Shown here piece after piece: positions 12,967 through 19,941 of a stretch of DNA of 21,191 bases. Below the pieces are notes generated by a model. It had not been told where the DNA came from and did no database searches. It saw nothing but the letters and a program-made list of their open reading frames with translations. Position 1 is the stretch's first letter. Each line of letters begins with the position of its first letter. Source of the DNA: a virus. Position numbers and translations under genes: made by a program. The stretch is from the IMG/VR virus record IMGVR_UViG_3300028399_000034, positions 1 through 21,191 of that record; one strand, given 5' to 3'.

Positions 12967-13983
12967 ATGAAAAACCATTTACAAAACGCTTGGCGGTTTG
13001 CGGACGTATGGAATGCTTCTTTAGAAGAACGGGCAGAGCGGGAAATGAAAATCCGCGATAATGTTTGGGCTTCTGAATTAGGTCGTGCTCCCATAGATGT
13101 ATGGCTGAAAATGAGAGCTACCCCATTCACTAATCCACCAAACGCCCGTTCCTTACGTAAGTTTGAGGCCGGCAACGTATTTGAATGGATCGTCTCTCTA
13201 ATACTGAAACGAGCCGGAATTTTACAAGAATCCCAGAAATGGTCTTCGTACCAATACGAGGGGTTGATTGAAGTAACGGGCAAAGCGGATTTTATCGCTG
13301 GCGGTAAACCCGATATAGAAAAGTGGAAATCAGAATCAAGAAGTCTGGGATTACCAGATGTTTTCTTACGAGTAGGAGATAGCATTCTAGAATATTTTGA
13401 GAAGAATTATCCGGACGGCTTAGCTATTATGCCTTTAGAAATTAAAAGCGTTTCCGCTTTTATGTTTGAAGCTCTAGAACGCAACCAACAATCAAGCAAA
13501 ATACACAGGATGCAACTTTTCCATTATCTAAAGAGTGATAATCATCCGTTCGGTTCTATCGTCTATATTTGCCGAGACGACCTTAGGATAATCGAATTCT
13601 TAGTAGAAAACCCATCTGACACTGAACAAGAGTATAAAAACACCATCGAGATTCTTTCCGCATACCATCAAGAAAATAAACAACCACCATTGGAACAACC
13701 AATTGTATTTGATGAAGATATTGGTAAATTCGCTAAAAATTTTAATGTGGCATATAGTCCTTATTTGAAAATGCTTTATGGATTTAATGATCAGAATGCT
13801 TTTGACAACGTTTATCAGCCGAAAGTCGCTCGTTGGAACCGCGTAATGTGTAGAATACGCGATGGGAAGAATATGACTAAATTAAATGAAGAAGTAAAAC
13901 AAGAAATAACTGATGCTGGTTTCAATATTGATGAATTGATCCCCAAATTCGTTCCCAATAAAGACGAAGAAGATAATTTATAA
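12967..13983 (+). CDS. Cas4/RecB-like PD-(D/E)XK exonuclease, 338 aa
   Basis: The nuclease motifs are in order: ASELGRAPIDVWLKMR (35-50, the Cas4-like N-terminal 'S....R..WL'), FEAGNVFEW (66-74), TGKADFI (104-110, with D108), LEIKS (157-161, with E158 and K160) and MQLFHYL (182-188, the QxxxY motif). This is the typical layout of phage RecB-family nucleases. The Cys ligands of an iron-sulphur Cas4 are not evident. The C-terminal third has no recognised domain. It probably acts with the OB-fold-like protein encoded next to it in DNA recombination or repair. There is no Shine-Dalgarno sequence; the start follows an A/T linker after the element at 12875-12950. Confidence 0.75.
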   Translation: MKNHLQNAWRFADVWNASLEERAEREMKIRDNVWASELGRAPIDVWLKMRATPFTNPPNARSLRKFEAGNVFEWIVSLILKRAGILQESQKWSSYQYEGLIEVTGKADFIAGGKPDIEKWKSESRSLGLPDVFLRVGDSILEYFEKNYPDGLAIMPLEIKSVSAFMFEALERNQQSSKIHRMQLFHYLKSDNHPFGSIVYICRDDLRIIEFLVENPSDTEQEYKNTIEILSAYHQENKQPPLEQPIVFDEDIGKFAKNFNVAYSPYLKMLYGFNDQNAFDNVYQPKVARWNRVMCRIRDGKNMTKLNEEVKQEITDAGFNIDELIPKFVPNKDEEDNL

Positions 13984-14002
13984 TTAATTAATACAAAAAC
14001 TT

Positions 14003-14398
14003 ATGCGTGTACAAAAAAAATCAACCACCCAACGCGATTGGGCAAAAGCGCGAGTAGATTATAATGATGGAGACATTATCATAATCAAAAACGCAGGTGA
14101 AGAAGTTGAAGGAGATTATGGTACTCGTTTAGTGTTTGCTGTGGACACTAAAAATGGAGAAAAACATTTGTCTTTCAACCAAACGACCATTAATAATCTA
14201 ATAGACGCTTACGGCGAAGAAACTTCTCAATGGGTAGGGAAAGAAGTAAAAGTTTGGATAATAAAATCGAACATTCAAGGCAAACTGAGAGACGTTACTT
14301 ATCTTACCGCTCCAGATTGGAGGATGTTAGATGAAGGATTTTTCCCACCACCACCTAATAACCAAGAGCCAACAATTACTCAAGAAGGATACAATTAA
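14003..14398 (+). CDS. OB-fold-like single-strand DNA-binding candidate, 131 aa
   Basis: The middle (GDIIIIKNAGEEVEGDYGTR, LVFAVDTKNGEKHLSFNQTT, then WVGKEVKVWIIKSN) follows the pattern 'GD...i..eg....yg...vf.v....g..k.l.lN.tsin.Li.ayG..t..WvGk.V.v' of small OB-fold proteins that phages encode beside a RecB-like nuclease. Acidic residues and PPPP occur near the C-terminus (EGFFPPPPNNQEPT). A role in single-strand DNA binding and annealing is inferred from this context, not proved. The ATG at 14003 follows an A/T spacer of 19 bases with no Shine-Dalgarno sequence. Confidence 0.6.
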   Translation: MRVQKKSTTQRDWAKARVDYNDGDIIIIKNAGEEVEGDYGTRLVFAVDTKNGEKHLSFNQTTINNLIDAYGEETSQWVGKEVKVWIIKSNIQGKLRDVTYLTAPDWRMLDEGFFPPPPNNQEPTITQEGYN

Positions 14399-14405
14399 TA
14401 AACAT

Positions 14406-14900
14406 ATGTTAAGGGAGGATTTATACAATCTATCAAGGAAATATTTTAAAGGTTTACATTTTAAGGTTTATATGGATGGGACTGTAAAGACGAAACAAGG
14501 GAAAGAGATAGGATATATATCAAAGGAGTATATGGAGAAAATTGAAAGTGAAATTTTGAAAGGGTTTGCGTTAGATAAATTAGTCAAGAAATATGTTGTA
14601 ATCCCAATCAACATCAGGAGCAACGTTAGTATATACTTCAAAGACATTAAAAAAAAGATAAAACCACTACGAAAAGTGAAAAAGAAACCGTGGATTACGA
14701 TGTACCGTCTCAATAAATATAAAAACTTGCTTACTGAATTGGAGTATGAGATTATGAAAAAATCAATCAAGGGACAAAACGCGAAAACTATTGGGCATCA
14801 ACTCGGGATAAAAGACACGACTGTTAACACTTATAAACATTCAGCCAAAAAGAAAATATATGGTGAAAAATCTAAAAGAAAAAGTAAAACATTGTCTTGA
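14406..14900 (+). CDS. LuxR-type HTH / sigma-like regulator, 164 aa
   Basis: The start at 14406 (MLREDLYNLSRKYFKGLHFK) is chosen because a start at 14331 would lie inside the previous gene. The last ~60 residues (LTELEYEIMKKSIKGQNAKT then IGHQLGIKDTTVNTYKHSAK) are a LuxR- or region-4-type helix-turn-helix: 'Lt..E.eim.....G...k.Ig..LgIk..TVn.y...'. The N-terminal ~100 residues are Lys-rich with no recognised domain. A phage transcription regulator, perhaps switching on a later set of genes, is plausible. It overlaps the next gene by 41 bases. Confidence 0.6.
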   Translation: MLREDLYNLSRKYFKGLHFKVYMDGTVKTKQGKEIGYISKEYMEKIESEILKGFALDKLVKKYVVIPINIRSNVSIYFKDIKKKIKPLRKVKKKPWITMYRLNKYKNLLTELEYEIMKKSIKGQNAKTIGHQLGIKDTTVNTYKHSAKKKIYGEKSKRKSKTLS

Positions 14901-15198
14901 AAAGTATCCTGAAACAAGAAACTCTGATATTAAGCTTACAAATGCAATTTGGTATGAGTATTATAGAAACAAATTGTTTCTTGATTATAGAGACAATAGC
15001 AGCGGAGATTTAGCTGTTAGATTAAAAGATTTATACAATCTACCGCGGGAAGATGAAATAAAACGTATTAGGGCTTATTTTCAAAATGATAAAAAACTTT
15101 ATTTACCTACTTCTTGGGAAGTAGCCCGTCGGCGTAAATGGAAAGAAGAAGAATGGAGGTCGATTATGGGATACAATCCTGAGTTGAGGACAATCTAA
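14860..15198 (+). CDS. Conserved phage protein of unknown function, 112 aa
   Basis: KVKHCLEKYPETRNSDIKLT and LPREDEIKRIRAYFQNDKKL, followed by LPTSWEVARRRKWKEEEWRS, form a recurring pattern in phage and CPR-associated genomes: 'k.clek.PetRnsD..Lt..iw...', 'LpreD.ikRiRa..qn', 'lPtswevakrRk...e.wr...gynp'. No enzyme motif is present. Two helical regions suggest a DNA- or helicase-binding role, but this is a guess. The ATG at 14860 lies inside the upstream gene. The recalled pattern comes from memory, not from a search. Confidence 0.6.
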   Translation: MVKNLKEKVKHCLEKYPETRNSDIKLTNAIWYEYYRNKLFLDYRDNSSGDLAVRLKDLYNLPREDEIKRIRAYFQNDKKLYLPTSWEVARRRKWKEEEWRSIMGYNPELRTI

Positions 15199-15202
15199 AT
15201 TT

Positions 15203-15439
15203 ATGAAGAGAACATTTTTAGCTACTGTAACAGCTCCTACAGTGGGAGAAAAACAGTACATCATCGAAGCTACCGGCTGGCACGTGGTAGCACGTAATGC
15301 CGTTAAAAATTTTAGAAAAGATTTTACGGGGAAAATATTTACGGAAGTGTCAGTGACTGTTTCCCGTGCAAAGGTCGAACAAAAAAATGAAGAAACACCA
15401 AAAGAGATAGAAACACCAGAAAAATTCTATGCTAAATAA
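15203..15439 (+). CDS. Hypothetical protein, 78 aa
   Basis: A small protein with TVTAPTVGEKQYIIEATGWH and AVKNFRKDFTGKIFTEVSVT, giving a beta-strand-like first two thirds, then a charged, probably flexible tail (KNEETPKEIETPEKFYAK). It resembles the small basic folds phages carry next to replication genes, but no family is recognised. The stop lies within the first copy of an 18-base tandem repeat. It starts 4 bases after the preceding gene, with no Shine-Dalgarno sequence. Confidence 0.5.
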   Translation: MKRTFLATVTAPTVGEKQYIIEATGWHVVARNAVKNFRKDFTGKIFTEVSVTVSRAKVEQKNEETPKEIETPEKFYAK

Positions 15440-15468
15440 TCTATATTAAATAAATAATCTATATTAAA
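15433..15468 (+). repeat. 18-bp perfect tandem duplication
   Basis: TAAATAATCTATATTAAA occurs twice head to tail (15433-15450 and 15451-15468), then a partial third TAATA. It spans the stop of the 78-aa gene and ends 4 bases before the start of the MazG-dUTPase gene. It may be a slipped-strand duplication or a binding site. Confidence 0.8.
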
Positions 15469-15472
15469 TAAT

Positions 15473-16195
15473 ATGATACAAGCAACAAAAACAAACGCTC
15501 GGAAAATGTTTTCCGATATACAAAATTTATTCGAAAAAAAATTAGAAGATTATGGAACATCGGATATTAAAAATTTAGAACAGGTACTGACGCGTATGAA
15601 CGAAAAGATAGAACGTATTCGTAATCTGCAACACAAAGAAGCAAACAACGAATCTGTTTTGGACAATTTTTTTGACATAGCCGGGTATGCTGTTATAGGT
15701 GGTCTTTTCTACTCTAAACAGTGGGGGGAGGGTGCGACGACGGGCACTACTAATGTTTGGTTTAATAATGATAAAGTTTTAGTGAAACATAACTCGGAAC
15801 ACGGTGGTATTAACACACCTGCCAAACAAGGTGATTGTGGGTATGATTTAATAGTAGCTGAAGATATGGTCATAGAACCGCACGGTGAGTTACCGGTAGA
15901 TGTACCTTGTAATGTCAGTATAAAGATACCAGAAGGATACTGGGCTATGATAATAAACCGTTCTTCTACCACGCGAAAATTAGGATTGCGAGTAGTGTCT
16001 GGCGTGATCGATAATGGTTATACTGGTCCCTTGTACGCTTGCGTGTACAATATGACTAATCAGCCAGTCGAAGTCAAAAAAGGAATGCGGCTTGCTCAAT
16101 TAATCTTTTTCCCCTTGATTACGCCTGCCTGTCAGAAAGTGGATGAACTACCTAAAACTGAAAGAGGTGAAGATGGATTTGGCTCCACTGGGTAA
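15473..16195 (+). CDS. Fused MazG-like (DUF1599-type) and dUTPase protein, 240 aa
   Basis: Residues 1-88 match the all-alpha NTP pyrophosphatase type (MazG/DUF1599): KKLEDYGTSD, RMNEKIERIRNL (E44 and E47), then ESVLDNFFDIAGYA (E60, D64, D68), the acidic residues that hold magnesium. Residues 108-240 are a complete trimeric dUTPase with five motifs: GDCGYDL (120-126), NRSST (162-166), GVIDNGYTG (177-185, with D180 and Y183), GMRLAQLIF (204-212) and RGEDGFGSTG (231-240). The dUTPase would hydrolyse dUTP to dUMP. The MazG-like part could cleave dGTP to dGMP, as MazZ does in phages with 2-aminoadenine DNA. The gene lies just upstream of the lyase and PurZ genes, which supports that role. Confidence 0.8.
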   Translation: MIQATKTNARKMFSDIQNLFEKKLEDYGTSDIKNLEQVLTRMNEKIERIRNLQHKEANNESVLDNFFDIAGYAVIGGLFYSKQWGEGATTGTTNVWFNNDKVLVKHNSEHGGINTPAKQGDCGYDLIVAEDMVIEPHGELPVDVPCNVSIKIPEGYWAMIINRSSTTRKLGLRVVSGVIDNGYTGPLYACVYNMTNQPVEVKKGMRLAQLIFFPLITPACQKVDELPKTERGEDGFGSTG

Positions 16196-16234
16196 ATCCA
16201 ATGTGAAGATTATAGAATATGCGTTTAAATAATT

Positions 16235-17278
16235 ATGAACACAAACAGACTACAACACATTTGGAGCGAGAAATTCTGGAATGAGTGTGCAGAATGGATA
16301 GAAAATAAATATTTTAATCTGTTGCCGCAAAATTTGAAAAATATCCCCAACAAAAGCCCACTCGAGCCAACTAATCATAGGATAGAAAAATTTGTACGTG
16401 AGCTTTGTCATAAAACTGGGCGTGGAGCTTATCATATAGGATTAACTAGTTCTGATTTGGAAGACAATATTCGCACGATACGCATCGTCGAGAGTTATAA
16501 TCATATTAGTAAAAAATTAGAATCGTTGACAGAAAGCTTGGCAAAAATGTTAACCAACAAGGTGATAAGAGCTTACACGCATTTGTTACCAGCAGGGCAA
16601 ACAACATTAACTAATAGATTCGCTCATCTATTAGAATACCAAAAAAACATACCAGACCCTGTCATTCATTTTAAAGGTATCGGCGGTTCCGTTGGTAGGA
16701 AACACGTTCAAAAGCACCTAAAGATAGATGTTGTGGGATTTTTCCCGCCAGAGTACGCAAAAACGCAAACATATTGTTCACAAACAGGTAATCATCTGAG
16801 TGAAATCGAAATTACTCGGTGGATTTCTGAACAAACCGTATTCCTTACTAAGTTGGCCAATGATTTGAGAATGATGGTAGTCTTTAATCAAATAAAGATT
16901 ACCGAAAAAGATGTAGCTTCTACTGCATTAGTTCAAAAACCGAGACCGAATCCTTGGAGATTAGAACGAGTTGTTGGGATGTCCAACGAAATCTTTAACA
17001 AATTTCCTACCGTCTGTCGAGCAGCCGCCGATTGTATGTTAGAAAGGACTTTAACCAACCAGTCAGTACTTAATTACGCTTTGAAAGAATTGTTTTTATT
17101 AATAGAGAGTATGATACGAGATATTAATGAATTTCTGCAAAATTGTGAATTTATCGTGGAAGAAGAAGAAAATGATCCAGAAATTGAATTGGCAGATTTG
17201 ATGACGGAGAAAAGAATAGACCGCCGTGCCGCTTATAAAATAATAAATAATAAACACAAAAATCTATGGAAGATTTAA
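16235..17278 (+). CDS. Adenylosuccinate lyase homologue (PurB-like), 347 aa
   Basis: Clear signatures of the fumarase/aspartase superfamily appear: YHIGLTSSDLEDN (66-78, the substrate-binding loop with H67), YTHLLPAGQTTLTNRFAHLL (114-133, with the catalytic-His position H116), GIGGSVG (148-154), and ASTALVQKPRPNP (228-240, the flexible loop usually GSSxMPxKxNP). E243 follows. At 347 residues it is shorter than the usual 430-460. The second Ser of the SS pair, normally catalytic, appears as T230, and one residue is added before NP. The lyase would remove fumarate from succinylated dZMP precursor (and possibly adenylosuccinate). It overlaps the PurZ gene by 13 bases. Confidence 0.85.
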   Translation: MNTNRLQHIWSEKFWNECAEWIENKYFNLLPQNLKNIPNKSPLEPTNHRIEKFVRELCHKTGRGAYHIGLTSSDLEDNIRTIRIVESYNHISKKLESLTESLAKMLTNKVIRAYTHLLPAGQTTLTNRFAHLLEYQKNIPDPVIHFKGIGGSVGRKHVQKHLKIDVVGFFPPEYAKTQTYCSQTGNHLSEIEITRWISEQTVFLTKLANDLRMMVVFNQIKITEKDVASTALVQKPRPNPWRLERVVGMSNEIFNKFPTVCRAAADCMLERTLTNQSVLNYALKELFLLIESMIRDINEFLQNCEFIVEEEENDPEIELADLMTEKRIDRRAAYKIINNKHKNLWKI

Positions 17279-18567
17279 AACAACGAAAACCAATCATCGT
17301 GGTAATCGGAGCACAATATGGTTCCGAGAGCAAAGGACTCGTAGTCGGACATTTATCCATTGAGAAAGATGCCGATTACGCAGTCCGTACAGGCAGTATA
17401 AACGCCGGGCATACTGTCTATTATAAAGGTAAAAAATACGTTAATCAAGTATTACCTACGGCGTGGGTTAATCCTAAAACGAAGTTAATCATCGGCGCAG
17501 GTGCTTATGTTAATTTGGACATCTTGGAACGTGAAGTTGAAATGATAAACGAGATTATGGAAGGAGACGTCAGGGATAGGATTTTTATAGACCCACGTTG
17601 CGGAGTACAATCTACCGCCCACCAGAAAATGGAAGAAAAAATGCAACTACACCAAAATATGGGGTCTACTGCTAAAGGTTCAATGGCATCGATTATAGAT
17701 AAAATGCAACGCTCTCAGGATTATAAATTGCTCGGTCAGCGGTTTTTGAAACATTACCAAATAACAAACACAGTAGAACTCTTAAATGATGCCTATCAAA
17801 ACAAAAAACAGATAATCATAGAAGGTACGCAAGGAGCTCTGCTTGATTTTCATTTCGGACATTACCCATATGTTACGGCAAGACAAACTGGAGCGTCCGC
17901 GTGGATTACGGAATGCGGATTACCTTTAAATTTTAATTATACTATTGTATCAGTGGCCAGGACTTTCCCCATACGAGTGGCCGGCAATTCTGGGCCGATG
18001 GGGGAAGAAATAAAATGGGTGGATCTGTTGCGAAGTGTGAACAAAAAAAGAGCAAAATATAATATGGAACCGATAATCAGAGAAGAAATCCTTGCTCAAT
18101 TCGCAGGTGCTGAGCGTAAAGTACTGAACGACCACCGTATCCAAAGACACCCAGTCGATATGTCTTGCAGGTCTAGCGAAATGCACTCTGGATTTTTGTC
18201 TAAATTTTATCAATTAGTGTTTGACGAATTATCTGATGATGCAAAGCACGAAATGTCTAAGATTCTAGAAATGACTACAGTAACGCGTAAAGTTAGGAGG
18301 ATAGCTAAATTTAATATTAACGAATTACGGTGGTCTAATACACTAAACAACCCCAATTATTTTGTTATTAATTTTTTGAATTATTTATTCCCTACTTGTT
18401 GGGGAGCGCGTACTATGGAAGAATTGGAAGATAGCCCTGAGTGGCCAGAGATTAAAAAATATTTGGAAAACTTCGCGCAAATTTTTAAACATCCAGTATT
18501 ATATGTTAATTGTGCCCCAGATTGTATCATTAAACTAAAATATACTTACGGTGCAGAATACCTATGA
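17266..18567 (+). CDS. purZ: PurZ-type succino-2-aminodeoxyadenylate synthetase, 433 aa
   Basis: A full-length member of the adenylosuccinate synthetase family. The first motif is GAQYGSESKG (15-24); Ser20 replaces the catalytic Asp13 of E. coli PurA, the change that marks PurZ and lets it use dGMP. His49 (INAGHT) is the catalytic histidine. Further motifs are GSTAKGSMA (133-141), EGTQGALLDF (186-195), FPIRVAGNSGP (234-244) and TTVTRKVRR (337-345). Several of these agree with phage PurZ as recalled from memory. The Gly after the Glu of the P-loop is Ser22. About 75 residues at 257-333 seem inserted relative to shorter phage PurZ proteins. The enzyme joins aspartate to dGMP, using ATP (or dATP) as energy source, the committed step to 2-aminoadenine DNA. 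Confidence 0.93.
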   Translation: MEDLKQRKPIIVVIGAQYGSESKGLVVGHLSIEKDADYAVRTGSINAGHTVYYKGKKYVNQVLPTAWVNPKTKLIIGAGAYVNLDILEREVEMINEIMEGDVRDRIFIDPRCGVQSTAHQKMEEKMQLHQNMGSTAKGSMASIIDKMQRSQDYKLLGQRFLKHYQITNTVELLNDAYQNKKQIIIEGTQGALLDFHFGHYPYVTARQTGASAWITECGLPLNFNYTIVSVARTFPIRVAGNSGPMGEEIKWVDLLRSVNKKRAKYNMEPIIREEILAQFAGAERKVLNDHRIQRHPVDMSCRSSEMHSGFLSKFYQLVFDELSDDAKHEMSKILEMTTVTRKVRRIAKFNINELRWSNTLNNPNYFVINFLNYLFPTCWGARTMEELEDSPEWPEIKKYLENFAQIFKHPVLYVNCAPDCIIKLKYTYGAEYL

Positions 18568-18953
18568 ATTTAACCAAAAAAGGAGTATGGAAAAATTTTA
18601 GCTTATACGTCAGGTTAAGAGATTCAGACCAGCGTGGATATTGTTCCTGTATTTCTTGCGGTACTATTAAACATTACAAAGAATGCCAGGCGGGGCATTT
18701 TATCCATAATAAAAACATAATATTTTTTGATGAAGACAACGTTCACGCTCAATGCGTGCGATGCAACCAATATTTGCACGGAAATTTATATTATTACGGC
18801 AAAACTTTAGAACAGAAGATAGGTAAATCAGCTATAAACCGATTGCTAACGCTAAAAAACAAACACCATAGATTCAATCAAACGGAGCTTAAATTAATAA
18901 ACGAATATTGCAAGGAAGAAATACGAAAATACAAAAAAGAAAAACTAATATGA
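18564..18953 (+). CDS. NinG-like recombination protein, 129 aa
   Basis: Residues 10-75 follow the lambda NinG pattern: FSLYVRLRDSDQRGYCSCIS then CG, CQAGHFIHNKNIIFFDEDNV and HAQCVRCNQYLHGNLYYYG. Zinc-ligand candidates are C27, C29, C32, C41, H45, C64, C67 and H72. The invariant 'RLRD', 'AGH', 'eDNvh.QC..CN' and 'GN...Y' elements are all present. NinG is linked to phage recombination. The C-terminal 50 residues are basic. It overlaps purZ by 4 bases (ATGA), so it is translated with it. Confidence 0.82.
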   Translation: MNLTKKGVWKNFSLYVRLRDSDQRGYCSCISCGTIKHYKECQAGHFIHNKNIIFFDEDNVHAQCVRCNQYLHGNLYYYGKTLEQKIGKSAINRLLTLKNKHHRFNQTELKLINEYCKEEIRKYKKEKLI

Positions 18954-19336
18954 ACAAAATTGTTTTACACGGACCAAAAACTTTATATACAGAATTTAGT
19001 GATTTTGATGACAACACTGATTACATTATTACGTTAATGGCTGCTTTAAAGGGTGAATATATCTCTCGCACTTATGATGACTCCGTGCAGAATGAACGGA
19101 AATTCTTCTTAGAAATTTCTGAAATCAAATCCATCGTAGATGCAAAGACTAACAAACGTTTACATTTTAGAATGAGGAAGATATCGTTAAGCCAAGATTG
19201 GCGTTTCCGCGTTGAAAATAAACTAGGGCATACAGAATACGAGCCGTTTATGAAATATCTATTCTCAAGGTTTGAAGAACTTACTGATGATTATATAGAT
19301 TATACTAACAAACGTTATGAAAATCCGCAATCTTAA
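18950..19336 (+). CDS. Hypothetical protein, 128 aa
   Basis: The start at 18950 is preferred to an upstream ATG at 18908, because it gives an ATGA overlap with the NinG-like gene. It begins MNKIVLHGPKTLYTEFSDFD. The rest has KKFFLE-like strands (NERKFFLEISEIKSIVDAKT) and RFRVENKLGHTEYEPFMKYL near the end. There are no cysteines and no catalytic motif that can be named. Mixed alpha/beta, slightly acidic at both ends. Confidence 0.55.
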   Translation: MNKIVLHGPKTLYTEFSDFDDNTDYIITLMAALKGEYISRTYDDSVQNERKFFLEISEIKSIVDAKTNKRLHFRMRKISLSQDWRFRVENKLGHTEYEPFMKYLFSRFEELTDDYIDYTNKRYENPQS

Positions 19337-19424
19337 CAAGATAGAAATCGCCCTCATACTCCTTGAATTCGCCTTTATTGTTTATCACACTTATTTACTT
19401 CATAAAATAATACAAAAAATATGA
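19317..19424 (+). CDS. Single-pass membrane mini-protein, 35 aa
   Basis: ATG at 19317, TGA at 19422-19424: MKIRNLNKIEIALILLEFAF then IVYHTYLLHKIIQKI. It has a positively charged N-terminus and one hydrophobic segment (about residues 9-28). It overlaps the previous gene by 20 bases and the next by 4 (ATGA). Such tandem tiny membrane proteins may be a holin-like or superinfection-exclusion pair, but no family is recognised. Confidence 0.5.
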   Translation: MKIRNLNKIEIALILLEFAFIVYHTYLLHKIIQKI

Positions 19425-19555
19425 AATTATATTTAGCCATAATAAATATTGTATTGATAATCTCAGGGACTTGGTTGATTGCGAACGGAAACCATTTTGG
19501 GTTAATCCCTCTGTGGATAGGAGCGGGGATGATTGGATGGGCGTGGGCTGAATAA
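19421..19555 (+). CDS. Two-pass membrane mini-protein, 44 aa
   Basis: ATG at 19421, TAA at 19553: MKLYLAIINIVLIISGTWLI then ANGNHFGLIPLWIGAGMIGW and AWAE. Two hydrophobic segments (about 3-20 and 26-42) are joined by a short polar loop (ANGNH). It begins inside the stop of the 35-aa gene (ATGA), which suggests coupled translation. Holin-like size, but there is no endolysin next to it in this window. Function is open. Confidence 0.55.
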   Translation: MKLYLAIINIVLIISGTWLIANGNHFGLIPLWIGAGMIGWAWAE

Positions 19556-19634
19556 ATTTTAAATATAAATAAAAATGTATTTACCGGATTTAAAAATACT
19601 TAACTAATTAACTAAGCCGTATGGCAATAAATTT

Positions 19635-19937
19635 ATGGAAGCTACAAACATAATGGACACAGCAGTTAATGCTGTTGCCAGCAAACGACAACCGCAAATT
19701 GTTAGTCAATTAGAAGCACTTAAAAATCAAACTGAAAGGCTATTAACTAAAACAGACCAATTAAAAGGCAGGTTAGAGCCAGTGTTGCGCCCGTTTAATT
19801 CACCCGAAGTTATTGAAGGAGCTGAAAAAGAACTAGAAAATTTAGCTGAAATTCCAAGTATTATGAAAGAAAGAAGAGCGGAAATAGAAACTGCGTTAAA
19901 TATTATTGATGAAATTTTAGGCAGATTAGAAATTTAA
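19635..19937 (+). CDS. Coiled-coil protein, 100 aa
   Basis: MEATNIMDTAVNAVASKRQP begins the protein. Residues 21-60 (IVSQLEALKNQTERLLTKTD then QLKGRL) and the last ~45 (EKELENLAEIPSIMKERRAE and NIIDEILGRLEI) follow a heptad-like spacing of Leu and Ile, so a helical bundle or coiled coil is likely. No known family. The leader 19556-19634 is A/T-rich with a tandem TTAACTAATTAACTAA and shows no Shine-Dalgarno sequence. Confidence 0.5.
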   Translation: MEATNIMDTAVNAVASKRQPQIVSQLEALKNQTERLLTKTDQLKGRLEPVLRPFNSPEVIEGAEKELENLAEIPSIMKERRAEIETALNIIDEILGRLEI

Positions 19938-19941
19938 AAAA

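Noticed and set aside
12738-13385. A 215-residue open frame on the minus strand opposite the nuclease gene
   Set aside because: It is antisense to a gene with clear nuclease motifs, has no recognisable domain and no ribosome site, and looks like a shadow.
17266-18567. Ordinary cellular adenylosuccinate synthetase (PurA)
   Set aside because: Asp13 of PurA is replaced by Ser20, the other motifs agree with phage PurZ, and the neighbours are phage genes.
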